From NCBI GenBank assembly GCA_048814795.1, contig CP184673.1, forward strand, positions 2,126,318 to 2,190,317: DNA of 64,000 nt, given 5' to 3'. The number at the start of each line of letters is the position of its first letter. The stretch's first letter is position 1. The stretch comes from Thermatribacter sp048814795. GTDB lineage: Bacteria > Atribacterota > Atribacteria > Atribacterales > Thermatribacteraceae. This document shows, in pieces, positions 16,539 to 25,457 of the stretch. The translations under genes were made by a program, and so were the position numbers. The notes beneath the pieces were generated by a model. That model had not been told where the DNA came from. It did no database searches and saw nothing but the letters and a program-made list of their open reading frames with translations.

Positions 16539-16639
16539 TTTTGCTTTGTCCAGTATAGCATACTTTTTCATAGCATACTTTTTCATACTCCGCAACATCT
16601 CTGAGCCTTATTTTTCAGCAGATTTTTATTTTCTTCGGT

Positions 16640-17254
16640 GATTTCCCATTTTAATCCACCCAATCCCTCAACGTCTCATAAAATTTCTCATCCAAATCCT
16701 CCCTGTGGTTGTTTGAGGGAATACCCAAAGTTATCTTTACCTAATCTGCGATACTTTAATAACCTTTCCTCGCATACGACCAGAATCCCTCTATCCCATT
16801 TATGTATACCCTGCCATTACTGAACCTCTGGCTATGGGCCACCTACTTATGCTTATGAATAAGGCTTCCTCTTTTGACCTTCTTTACTCTGCGTTCACCT
16901 TTCCTCTTCCCTCCACAATAGTTTTCATCTACTTCTCCCCCCTCCTTTTAAGAGATTGGCTTTGCGCACCAGGCTATATAAAATACCCTGTTGACGGGAA
17001 CCTCGAAGACAAAGAGCTATGGCTCAGAAGAATTTCGAGAGGGATATACGCAGACCTTCCAGCAGGCCCTCCCTGCGAACGCTCCATTCCCTTTTGCAAG
17101 TATAGCACGTATACATTTGCCTTCTTATCTTGCCAGGGGAATGAGTACCGCAGAAGGGACAGGCGTCAAAGGTTTTGAGAACCTTTTTGATTCTTAAAAA
17201 CTCCTCGGAAGTCTCTTCAGAGGAGGCAACTTTATCGAGTTCAGCCAAGTTCAT
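16640..17254 (-). pseudogene. IS1595-family transposase, decayed
   Basis: The frame 17024-17254 encodes an N-terminal zinc ribbon, CPFCGTHSPGKIRRQMYTCY and CKREWSVRREGLLEGLRISL, as in IS1595-type transposases. After stops and frameshifts the same strand contains GEVDENYCGGKRKGERRV (around 16900-16955), corresponding to the DDE-region motif of the family, and NGRVYINGIEGFWSYARKGY (around 16760), corresponding to its C-terminal EGFWS motif. At least three disruptions are present, so it is inactive. Confidence 0.72.
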
Positions 17255-17421
17255 AGCCCCATTATAGCATATGGTGGATTATATTGAGTAATTGTCTTTT
17301 CTTTTATACCCGCTAACGTTCCCAGCATAAAAGAAGTCCTGAACGATAGTAAAGGGTTTGAGTGAATTCCGTAAGACATGAACTTTTTATACCGTGTTAT
17401 CCACCGTTGCCACATGTTTAC

Positions 17422-17979
17422 TCATTTGACTGCCTCGAATGAAAATCTAAAACTGTATTTTTTTAACTGAAGATTAGGCACTGCACGTGCAGCAAAGACT
17501 ACGCGAGGAGGAAAATCCCCAGCAACCAAAATACCACGAACAGGTTTGTTTTGCGTCTCACTAAGAGCACCTATATAAGATAGTATTTGGGCAATACTAT
17601 CAGGAGTAGCAGCTCCAGCTTTCAGCTCTATGACGACAATGGAACCATTTTTGTCTTCAGCAGTAATATCAATTCTTCCCGCTTCCGTTGTTTGTTCCTT
17701 CCCCTCATCAATAATCCTGAGTCCTTGCTCAATCTGTTCGATATTGGATCGAAGAGCTATTTGAAGGTCACGCTCAAGCCTAAAAGTTGCTTCCATCGCT
17801 TCGATGACTTCTTCAGCTTCTGAAGGCTCAGCATATGTTCCCATTGTCAGATGAGCTTTTATTGCACTAACCGTTTCAGGAGATACTCCAACTTTTGCAG
17901 CGATTTGTTCTCTACTTAATTTTCCTTCTCGTATTAAGGCAATGATTTCGGATTTTTGATTTTCTGATATTGGACTCAT
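17422..17979 (-). CDS. NucS-like (DUF91) endonuclease-domain protein with N-terminal HTH
   Basis: The 185-residue protein has two parts. Residues about 1-45 form a helix-turn-helix-like segment (LSREQIAAKVGVSPETVSAI). Residues about 70-170 match the C-terminal nuclease domain of NucS/DUF91: TEAGRIDITAEDKNGSIVVI, ELKAG, DSIAQILSYIGAL, giving a D...ExK...Q metal-dependent nuclease core. NucS enzymes cut mismatched or branched DNA; the N-terminal domain here is different, so the role may be DNA repair or defence. The gene stands alone among decayed insertion sequences and its start faces an attC-like palindrome, so arrival by transfer is likely. Confidence 0.8.
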   Translation of the reverse strand: MSPISENQKSEIIALIREGKLSREQIAAKVGVSPETVSAIKAHLTMGTYAEPSEAEEVIEAMEATFRLERDLQIALRSNIEQIEQGLRIIDEGKEQTTEAGRIDITAEDKNGSIVVIELKAGAATPDSIAQILSYIGALSETQNKPVRGILVAGDFPPRVVFAARAVPNLQLKKYSFRFSFEAVK

Positions 17980-18005
17980 TTAATCCTCACCTCGGCAATG
18001 GTATC

Positions 18006-18132
18006 TAACGTTTTGCGCATATATGACGTTTTCACCGCAGCGACTTACCCTGAACTTGCCGAAGGGTAGCGGAGGTGAAAATGTGGCGAAGCTCGGAGCG
18101 CCCAACGGAAGCGGAGCATATATGCGCCGTTA
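18006..18132. repeat. 127-bp imperfect palindrome resembling an integron attC site
   Basis: The ends pair as TAACG (18006-18010) with CGTTA (18128-18132). Next come GCGCATATATG (18015-18025) with CATATATGCGC (18117-18127), TTTTCACC (18029-18036) with GGTGAAAA (18074-18081), and TACCC with GGGTA in the centre. The outer left bases ATCTAAC fit the attC core RYYYAAC; the right side GTTAAAA fits GTTRRRY except the last base. It could be an attC-like cassette site or a MITE. No integron integrase is visible. Confidence 0.65.
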
Positions 18133-18329
18133 AAAGATGAACGGCGCAGTTTATTTTTTACATCTATTATTTTCTTAATAATTTCCCCTCATGAATTTCT
18201 AGAGTATTTTTTGTTAAAGCTAGTAATTCACTATTTTTTATGTTCCTAATTATATCAAAATTATATCAATTTCATGTTTCTTCATAGTGTCAATAATTTT
18301 GTGTATCGCATAGTTCGATAATTTTTGCT

Positions 18330-19422
18330 GTCCCTGGATATTTGATCCTCCTCGTGGATGAGAGTTCCTCCTTAATCATAGAAAAGTCTGGCAATGCTTT
18401 GCATCGATATCTCTCGTTCATCTCCACACTTACCAGGCAAAGGATCTCCTCTGCAGACTGGGCGTCAGGAAATACCTCGATTACTTTGCTTCTCCTTTTC
18501 GCCTCCTTGATAAGCCTTTCCAGGGTGTCGGTGGTGTAGATATAAGGCCTGGGTTCTTAGGGATACCTCAAATAAGTTGCCAGATAAGGAATTTCCCTTT
18601 CCCAGGACTTCACCACTTCGGGATAGAGGAGTCCCCACGCATCTACCTCCTGAAAGGCCTTCCTGAATCCCTCTTCATTCCCCTGTCTCTATATCTGTTC
18701 CAAATCCTTTTGGAGAGTTTCACGGTCCCTTTTCCTCACCTTATGGAGGGCAGACCGAAGCCTGTGCAGGATACAACTAACCCTGGAAATCGGCTTCCAG
18801 ATACCCTTCTTTCACTGCCTCAGGAAGGCCTTTCAGTCCATCACCAATGAAAAGCAAGGGTTCCTCAGGCCCTCTTGTTCTAAACTCGTAGAGGATTTCC
18901 TTCCCTATCTCCCCGTCTCTCTTTCATCACCGCTCCATCCAGAAAAACGATGGGGTAATATTTCTCAAATCGTCTCTTCTGGAAGACTTCTCCCTTCTCC
19001 TGAATCACGCCGGTAATCTTCGATACCCAGGAAGCCGAATATTTCCCATCCAGAAGGGCCCCCATGGTTCCGGATATATCTCGGGTAGAACAACCTCCCT
19101 GTTACATGGCTATAACAAGCTCTTACAGCTGGAAGCTTACTCTCCGGTAAGGTTCTATGAAGCAGGGTTTGAACTTCCCTCCCTCCTCCTCCTCGGTATC
19201 CTCAGCCCCTTCAGGGTACCGAGGAAGGTATGGCAATTCCGGAAGTAGAATCCATTTCCTACCTCTCCATTCATTTACAGTGAGCTTCTCTTGAGGAAAG
19301 CAATCTCTTCCAAAAGTTCCTTCAGGTCCCTGGTTACTTTTTCTTTCACAATCTTTTCCACCACTTCCTTGCTTTTTTCTCTGGGTTAAAATTTTAACAA
19401 GCTCTTCAAGTTTGTCTCTCAT
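18330..19422 (-). pseudogene. IS256-family (mutator) transposase, decayed
   Basis: Broken minus-strand frames together follow an IS256-type transposase from N- to C-terminus. MRDKLEELVKIL is near 19422. YRRVSFQL and CSTRDISGTMGALLDGKYSA (about 19050-19140) follow, then the first catalytic region YYPIVFLDGAVMKERRG (18915-18965). LERLIKEAKRRSKVIEVFPD (about 18470-18530) lies near the end. Many stops and frameshifts separate these blocks. It is an inactive relic. Confidence 0.82.
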
Positions 19423-19885
19423 CTCTTACCTCCTGGTCGGTTACTCTATTATCCACCAGGAGGTATTTTTCATGAATGTTCATCATTTTTCCACCTCATT
19501 TATACACAAAATTATTCTACACTACCCTGTCAATTCCCAGGCGGGCAAAGATATAGCTTAAGACTGCAGGTAAAATCAGGATTAAAATATCGGTGATTGT
19601 CTTTTGAAGGTCCACGAGCCACCAATCCTTTTTTTAGGTTTTCAAAGAATGTGCGGGAGTGGGTGACGGAGAGTTACTTTCCTGCTTCAGAATAAAGAAA
19701 TTTCATTTGCTTAGTAGAGTTTCTCGAAAAAGGGCAAGGACTATAACAGCGGGAAGGAATATAGTCCTTGCCAATACTCAGAGAGGTAGTAAAGAATTAA
19801 AAAGCATACGTACAAAATACTCCTAAAGAGTAGAAACCTTAAAATCTATGTAATTTTTTGCTAAAAATCTGTAAGGTTCAAAAAG
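19423..19885. other. Non-coding stretch with no supported gene
   Basis: About 460 bases between the IS256 relic and the first SDR gene. I see no supported coding region. A short hydrophobic minus-strand frame around 19520-19627 (DLQKTITDILILILPAVLSY) vaguely resembles a phage-holin-like segment but lacks a start and context. Confidence 0.5.
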
Positions 19886-20662
19886 CTACTGAATCGTATA
19901 CCCTCCATCAACAACGATGGTTTCTCCAGTTATCATGTTTGCAGCATCAGAAGCGAGAAAGAGGGCTACAGCAGCGATTTCCTCAGGATATGCAAAGCGA
20001 CCAATAGGAATTTTTCTTTTCATAGCTTCTCCAACCTCTCCAGCCCAGGCTTTTTCAGCCATTTCGGTTAGGACGACAGTTGGGGCAATTGCATTCACAT
20101 TGATTCCAAACTCGCCCCACTCAAGTGCTAGAACCTTAGTCATGCTAATAAGACCAGCTTTACTCACGCAATATGCCACATGTTTATCAAGCGCTACTAT
20201 ACCTGCCTGGGAAGCAACGTTAATTATCTTTCCAGAGCACCTTTTGATCATTTCCCGCCCTACAATTTGAGAAAGAAGAAAAGGAGCTTTGAGATTAACA
20301 TTCATTGTTTTATCCCAGGCCTCCTCGCTAAGATTCTCAGCGTCGTCAAGAAACGAGACACCTGCATTGTTAACAAGAACGTCAATATGGTCAAAGGTTT
20401 CTAATACCTTCTTTACTACTTCTGGAAGAGCTATAAACTCAGTGAGATCTGCAACAATGGGGAGAACTTTTCGCCCTAATGTTTCAGTCTTCTCTGCAAC
20501 ATCTTTTACTTCTTCTTTGAGATCCACTAAAATAAGATCGGCTCCTTTTTCAGCAAAAAGCAAAGCTATAGCTTTCCCAATACCTTGCGCTGCTCCCGTA
20601 ATAAAAGCAACTTTGCCTGACAAAGAAAAATCTTTAGAGAAACGCTCTCGCACCCTCATCAC
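19886..20662 (-). CDS. SDR family NAD(P)-dependent oxidoreductase
   Basis: The 258-residue classical short-chain dehydrogenase has the nucleotide-binding GKVAFITGAAQGIGKAIALL, the structural NNAGVSF, catalytic Ser in INVASQAG, and YCVSKAG with the catalytic Tyr and Lys. The C-terminal substrate-specificity region ends ITGETIVVDGGYTIQ. It probably oxidises or reduces a sugar, polyol or sugar acid. It lies downstream of a ribose-type permease in the same orientation (28-base gap), so it likely handles the imported compound. The substrate cannot be told. Confidence 0.88.
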   Translation of the reverse strand: MMRVRERFSKDFSLSGKVAFITGAAQGIGKAIALLFAEKGADLILVDLKEEVKDVAEKTETLGRKVLPIVADLTEFIALPEVVKKVLETFDHIDVLVNNAGVSFLDDAENLSEEAWDKTMNVNLKAPFLLSQIVGREMIKRCSGKIINVASQAGIVALDKHVAYCVSKAGLISMTKVLALEWGEFGINVNAIAPTVVLTEMAEKAWAGEVGEAMKRKIPIGRFAYPEEIAAVALFLASDAANMITGETIVVDGGYTIQ

Positions 20663-20690
20663 CTCGCATCGCTATTTTACAACCAGAAAA

Positions 20691-21692
20691 TCAAAAGCTT
20701 TTTCTTCTCTCAAGTTGAGCGTTAAGTGCTACAGCCAAAACTAGAATAATACCTATCAAAGCATCTTGCCAGTATGCTCCAGTCCCAATCATAACTAGCC
20801 CGTTCCTGATTACAGCCATGATAAGAGCTCCTAGAACGGCCCCCAAAACACTTCCTCGACCTCCTGACAGCGATGTTCCACCAATAACAGATGCAGCAAT
20901 TACTTCAAGTTCGAGGCCACTACCTTGAGTTGGAGTGACGGACTGAAGAAAAGAAAGAGATATTAGGCTAGCAAGGCCAGCAGACAGGGAAGTCATTGTA
21001 AAGCAGATTATTTTTATCCTGTCATTAAGAATTCCAGAATACCTTGCTGCTTCCGGATTCCCACCCACGGCAAGCACTTTAATGCCAAAAGCTGTTTGAT
21101 GAAGTAAATACCAAAAGACGACACTAAAGAAAAATAACCAGAATACTGGAATAGGCAACGATCCTATTCTCAAGCGCCCAAAGACAGTGTATAAAGAAGA
21201 TTCCGGCAACCCGGAAATAGGCCATCCATGTGAGATAACCAGAGTAATACCCCTGAAAATCATCATAGAACCAAGCGTAGTAATAAAAGAAGGAATGCGA
21301 ATCTTGGTGGTAATCACACCGTTGTAAAAACCTACTGCTGTCGCAGCTAGAAGTCCCACTATAAGTGCGACCCATGCGTTTACTTGCATTTGTTTGATTA
21401 ACAGAGCCATCAAAACCCCGCTGAGTCCATAAACAGATCCAACAGAGAGATCAATTTCACCAGAGGTTAGAAGAATACAAACCGAAACAGCTATTATTCC
21501 TATTTCCGAAGCTTGTCTCAGAATGTTAAGAACATTTTTAAGTGAAGCAAATGGAGGAGCAAGAAAAGAAAAGGTGAGAAAAATAAGAACTAAGGCTATT
21601 ACGACACCTGCTTCTCTCATAAAAGTTATTCTTCCAAAAGACAGACTTCGTGTAACTCTTGATTCTCCATCTTTCTCAGACTTTCGAGACAC
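20691..21692 (-). CDS. Ribose-type sugar ABC transporter permease
   Basis: This 333-residue BPD_transp_2 permease shows EIDLSVGSVYGLSGVLMALL, SFITTLGSMMIFRGITLVIS, KVLAVGGNPEAARYSGI and AASVIGGTSLSGGRGSVLGA, with about nine membrane segments. It starts at a GTG (21692) that overlaps the end of the ATPase gene by 17 bases, with GGAGGAG upstream, indicating translational coupling. It forms the channel of the importer with the ATPase (21676-23199) and binding protein (23277-24239). Confidence 0.93.
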   Translation of the reverse strand: MSRKSEKDGESRVTRSLSFGRITFMREAGVVIALVLIFLTFSFLAPPFASLKNVLNILRQASEIGIIAVSVCILLTSGEIDLSVGSVYGLSGVLMALLIKQMQVNAWVALIVGLLAATAVGFYNGVITTKIRIPSFITTLGSMMIFRGITLVISHGWPISGLPESSLYTVFGRLRIGSLPIPVFWLFFFSVVFWYLLHQTAFGIKVLAVGGNPEAARYSGILNDRIKIICFTMTSLSAGLASLISLSFLQSVTPTQGSGLELEVIAASVIGGTSLSGGRGSVLGAVLGALIMAVIRNGLVMIGTGAYWQDALIGIILVLAVALNAQLERRKSF

Positions 21693-23199
21693 CGTGCATC
21701 TCCTCCTGATTTTGCATTAAAAGTCTCAATAAGGAATCTTTTGTTACCTCCTCTCTCTTCACTTCCCCAATGACTGTTCCTTCTTTCAGGATAACAATCC
21801 TATCAGAGAGCGCCAAAAGCTCTGGAATCTCTGAGGAAATCAATATAATTGAGACTCCAGACCGTGCAAGGTCTGCTACAAGATTTCGGATTTCAAACTT
21901 TGCTCCCACATCTACACCACGAGTCGGTTCATCAAGTATCAAGACTCGTGGCTTTGTGGCAAGTAATTTTGCGAACAATACTTTTTGCTGATTACCACCA
22001 CTTAAACTCGGAGCCGGTATCTTAGGATTTGGTGGTTTAACTCGCAGTTTTTCAATGAATTCTCTAGCTATAGAGAATTTTTTTCTGTGGCTCAGTTTTA
22101 AGACACCTAAAGAATCAACTATGCTTAAAACAATATTGTTTGCAACATCCAAATTAAAGTGAAGACCTTTTCTATGTCGATCTTCAGTTAGGTAAACAAT
22201 TCCTTTTTCAAGTGCTTCGTGAGGCGAGTGAAAACGAACAGGCTGGTTTTCGAAAACGATGTCTCCTGAATCTGGTTTCGCTAAACCAAAAAGATGAAGA
22301 ACTGTTTCTGTCCTTCCAGATCCTCTTAACCCTGCTATTCCCAATACTTCACCCTCAAAGAGCTTGAAAGATATATTCTTAAGTCCGTATTCATCATTGC
22401 AAAGATTTTTAACCTCAAGCACAACCCTTCTTTGGGAAATATTGCTCGTTCTAGACCGAGAAAGGTTTTCGTCACTCAATTTATGACCGACAATTGCTTG
22501 CGAGATTTTATCTTCGTCCACCCCAGAAGAACAAAATGTACCCACATAATGGCCATCTCTAAGCACGGTGATGCGATCTGCTATTTCAATAATTTCTGCA
22601 ATACGATGACTTACAAATAGAAAGGCAACGCCCTGCTGTTTAAGCTTTTTAACGACTTCAAAGAGGCGACTTACTTCGCGATAAGAAAGCGCAGAAGTTG
22701 GTTCATCCATTATAATAAGCCTTGAACCCTTGTTAAGGGCCCTTGCGATTGCAACCAACTGTTGTTCCGCAACACTACACTCGCCTATTGTCTTTTCCGG
22801 AGGAATTTCTTCTCCAAGCATGTCCATGATTTCGATAAACCTACATCTCATATATTTTGTGTCAGGGCGTAGAAAACTTCCAGGAAAGCTGTTTCCCAAA
22901 AAAACGTTATACATCGCACTCAAGTTAGGACATAAGGGTAGTTCTTGATGTATAACACTAATACCCATTTCTTCAGCATCTTGAGGACTTCTTAATTTAA
23001 CCTCCCGTCCCTCAATAAATATCTTGCCCGAGTCCGGAGGAAGCACGCCTGTGCAAATTTTTATTAAGGTTGACTTGCCTGCACCGTTTTCACCCGCCAA
23101 GCCGTGTACTTCGCCCGGCAAAATATCAAAATTTACATCTTTTAAAGCTTGTACTCCCCCAAAGCTTTTTGAGATTTTCTTAAGCTCAAGAAAATACAT
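21676..23199 (-). CDS. Ribose-type sugar ABC transporter ATP-binding protein (two cassettes)
   Basis: The 507-residue RbsA/MglA-like protein contains two ABC domains. The first has GENGAGKSTLIKICTG and LIIMDEPTSAL. The second has the degenerate P-loop region AGLRGSGRTETVLHLFG, the signature LSGGNQQKVLFAKLL and VLILDEPTRGVDVGA. The ATG at 23199 is chosen because AGGAG lies 9 bases upstream and homology (MYFLELKKISKSFGG) begins there; an in-frame start at 23235 would lie in the intergenic hairpin. It energises import with the neighbouring permease. Confidence 0.94.
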   Translation of the reverse strand: MYFLELKKISKSFGGVQALKDVNFDILPGEVHGLAGENGAGKSTLIKICTGVLPPDSGKIFIEGREVKLRSPQDAEEMGISVIHQELPLCPNLSAMYNVFLGNSFPGSFLRPDTKYMRCRFIEIMDMLGEEIPPEKTIGECSVAEQQLVAIARALNKGSRLIIMDEPTSALSYREVSRLFEVVKKLKQQGVAFLFVSHRIAEIIEIADRITVLRDGHYVGTFCSSGVDEDKISQAIVGHKLSDENLSRSRTSNISQRRVVLEVKNLCNDEYGLKNISFKLFEGEVLGIAGLRGSGRTETVLHLFGLAKPDSGDIVFENQPVRFHSPHEALEKGIVYLTEDRHRKGLHFNLDVANNIVLSIVDSLGVLKLSHRKKFSIAREFIEKLRVKPPNPKIPAPSLSGGNQQKVLFAKLLATKPRVLILDEPTRGVDVGAKFEIRNLVADLARSGVSIILISSEIPELLALSDRIVILKEGTVIGEVKREEVTKDSLLRLLMQNQEEMHGVSKV

Positions 23200-23233
23200 G
23201 ACTCTATCTCCTCGGACGAATATAAATAATTTC

Positions 23234-23269
23234 AAGAGAGAGTGGGTCTAGATAGACCCACTCTCTCTT
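23234..23269 (-). terminator. Perfect 17-bp hairpin between binding-protein and ATPase genes
   Basis: Bases 23234-23250 and 23253-23269 are perfectly complementary with a 2-base centre. It lies 8 bases after the binding-protein stop and before the ATPase ribosome-binding site. It lacks a strong U run, so partial termination or protection of the binding-protein mRNA 3' end is likely, giving excess binding protein. Confidence 0.75.
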
Positions 23270-23276
23270 TGATTGC

Positions 23277-24239
23277 TTACCTATACCCTTTTTCGGCTAG
23301 ATCGATAACTAAGTCAACATTACTTCTATCTATAACTGCGGCTCCGGTGTTAATATCGCAAGGGTGCAAGCCAAACTTCTTATAAAGGTAAAGTTGTACT
23401 ACCGAGTAATAACCTTGCAAGTAAGGTTGCTGGTCAATGGTAAATTCACAATAACCATCCTTAATGGCTTGAAGTGTTTCAGGGGTAAGATCAAAACCAC
23501 CAGAAAAAACCTTTCCTTTTAGCCCCTCACGTTTGATAAACTCTGCGGCAGCTGGTGTGCCAGTAGTGTCTACCGAGAAGAAACCATTTGCATCGGGATT
23601 CGCCATATAGTAGCTTTCTATTACACCCAAAGCCTTAACCCTATCAGTTGTGGTGTTAAGAATTGTGTACTTTATGTCTGTTTGATCTAGGATCTCTCGC
23701 GCTCCTTTAAGTCTCTGTTCTAGGGAAATTTGCCCAGGGGATTCGATCAAAAGTGCCACTTTTCCCTTACCGCCCAAAATTTTTGCTATTTGACGTGCCC
23801 ATACTCTACCAGCTTCAGTGTTGTCCTGACCTATGTAACACATCCTATCGTTGGGGGTGTCATCATCAGTGTTGAAACAAACTACAGGAATACCCTTTTC
23901 GAGAGCTTCCGTGACGAGGTCATCAAAAGCTGTAGCATCTGGAAGAGTTACTCCAATCCCGCTGGGATTACTAGCAATTACTGCCTCAAGTATAGCTCTC
24001 TGCTCGCTAATGTTGAAATCTAGTGGTCCGGTAAATTGAACTTCAACACCGAGTTGCTTTGCTGCATCTTCTGCTCCCTTGCGAACCGGAGTCCAAAAAG
24101 CTACACCCGTGCTATGAGCTACCAGCACAAACTTATATTTTGGAGCATCCTCCGACGCAAAGGTTCCACTACTAAATACGAAGCACACAACAACTAGAAT
24201 TGCCAACATAAAAGACACACTTCTCAGTTTCTTCCCCAT
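23277..24239 (-). CDS. Ribose-type sugar ABC transporter substrate-binding protein
   Basis: The product is about 320 residues with a signal peptide (basic start, hydrophobic FMLAILVVVCFVFSSGTFAS). It is a type 1 periplasmic binding protein of the Peripla_BP_4 (RbsB) class, with YKFVLVAHSTGVAFWTPVRK, GIPVVCFNTDDD and YIGQDNTEAGR. The substrate is probably a sugar or polyol. The ATG at 24239 has AAGGAGG nine bases upstream, better than the upstream in-frame start at 24284. It is the first gene of the transporter operon. Confidence 0.92.
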   Translation of the reverse strand: MGKKLRSVSFMLAILVVVCFVFSSGTFASEDAPKYKFVLVAHSTGVAFWTPVRKGAEDAAKQLGVEVQFTGPLDFNISEQRAILEAVIASNPSGIGVTLPDATAFDDLVTEALEKGIPVVCFNTDDDTPNDRMCYIGQDNTEAGRVWARQIAKILGGKGKVALLIESPGQISLEQRLKGAREILDQTDIKYTILNTTTDRVKALGVIESYYMANPDANGFFSVDTTGTPAAAEFIKREGLKGKVFSGGFDLTPETLQAIKDGYCEFTIDQQPYLQGYYSVVQLYLYKKFGLHPCDINTGAAVIDRSNVDLVIDLAEKGYR

Positions 24240-24450
24240 GCTTTTTCGCCCTCCTTTTGCATTCTTCTCTTTTTGCATGACCAATAACTATTAAAAACAC
24301 CGCTGCTTAAACATAAACGAATCCTCTCACTGTTCGTGATCGTTTTTAGTTCATATTTCGACGTTATTATTTTTTGTGCGTTTTTTCACCCCCTTTATGC
24401 ATCTAGCTCATGTAAGACTTCAACCAAAACGGGCGGAAAAAGACCAAAAA

Positions 24451-25251
24451 TTATTCATCCCTGTAGGCCCGCCAAGGGTTTTGTACTTTAAGCATGCCAC
24501 CATCTACGCCTATGATTTCACCAGTAATGTAACTAGCTTCGTCAGAACAGAGAAAAACGACTAAAGAAGCTACTTCTTCCGGTTTTCCAAACCTGGCCAA
24601 AGAGATTTGCTTCTTCTGAAGTTCACCACGTTGGGTTATCATTGGACGAGTCATGTCTGTATCAATAATTCCAGGAGCGTAAGCGTTAACAGTAATTCCA
24701 TAGGGAGCTAATTCTGAAGCAGCTATTTTAGTAAGAATATCAATGCTTGCTTTGCTACAAGCATAGGCTGAAAGCCCAACGTCGGCAAAATGCCCCGATA
24801 TTGAACTAGCATTCACAATCCTCCCGCAAGGCGATTTCTTTAACCAAGGTAGCGCTGCTTGAATGCAAAATAAAGCACTTTTAAAATTTGAGGAATAGAC
24901 ATGGTCGAAAAATTCTTCAGTCATATTTTCAATAAGCGCAAACTCGAATACGCCGCAATTATTAACTAGAATATCAATTCTATGCCAGGTGTTAACTACT
25001 TGTTGCATTACACTGTTTGCTTGATCTTTAAACCCTACGTCGGCTTTGATAAGCATTGGAGTAAAACCTTCTCTTTTAAGTTCCATTTCGGCCTTTAAAG
25101 CTGCTTCAGAGTTTGATTTGTATACTATAGCTACTCGCGCTCCTTCGACGCAAAGAGCTCTTGAGATAGCATAACCTATACCTCTTGTTCCACCAGTAAC
25201 CACAGCCACCCTTCCACTAAGCTTTCCTCCTGTTTCAGCTATACCATTCAT
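24451..25251 (-). CDS. SDR family oxidoreductase
   Basis: The 266-residue protein has GRVAVVTGGTRGIGYAISRA, VNASSISGHF with the catalytic Ser, and SAYACSKASIDILTK with Tyr and Lys. The usual NNAG is NNCG here. The end ITGEIIGVDGGMLKV is typical for FabG-like SDRs. It may act on a sugar-derived alcohol. Its start overlaps by 4 bases the stop of a short URO-D-like fragment, so it probably once followed a full URO-D-like gene. It lies upstream of the transporter operon in the same orientation. Confidence 0.87.
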   Translation of the reverse strand: MNGIAETGGKLSGRVAVVTGGTRGIGYAISRALCVEGARVAIVYKSNSEAALKAEMELKREGFTPMLIKADVGFKDQANSVMQQVVNTWHRIDILVNNCGVFEFALIENMTEEFFDHVYSSNFKSALFCIQAALPWLKKSPCGRIVNASSISGHFADVGLSAYACSKASIDILTKIAASELAPYGITVNAYAPGIIDTDMTRPMITQRGELQKKQISLARFGKPEEVASLVVFLCSDEASYITGEIIGVDGGMLKVQNPWRAYRDE

Positions 25252-25433
25252 TGTCCTCCCTCCACTTTATCTCTATTATACACTAAATTTCTCAGGAAAG
25301 AATCTCCCGTCTTACAAGACAAGTTCAAGAGTTTAAGTCTTTCAGCAACTTGAGGGGTTAAATTGGTAAAGGTCGGCACCCGGTCCGGTTCTTCAAAACG
25401 AATAGCTCTCAACATTCGCTCTCTCGGAGTCAA
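25248..25433 (-). pseudogene. URO-D-like protein, N-terminal fragment
   Basis: The first 25 residues (TPRERMLRAIRFEEPDRVPT) match the N-terminus of URO-D-like proteins such as that at 26.7 kb (TSRERVVASLEHREPDKLPL). Homology fades after about residue 45 and the frame stops at residue 61 at the SDR start. A normal member has about 400 residues, so more than 1 kb has been deleted. It may still be translated as leader for the SDR gene. Confidence 0.7.
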
Positions 25434-25457
25434 AGGTTTTTCGCCTCCTCTTTATCC

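Noticed and set aside
19520..19627. Possible phage-holin-like small gene
   Set aside because: The hydrophobic frame has no start codon with a ribosome-binding site and no phage genes near it.
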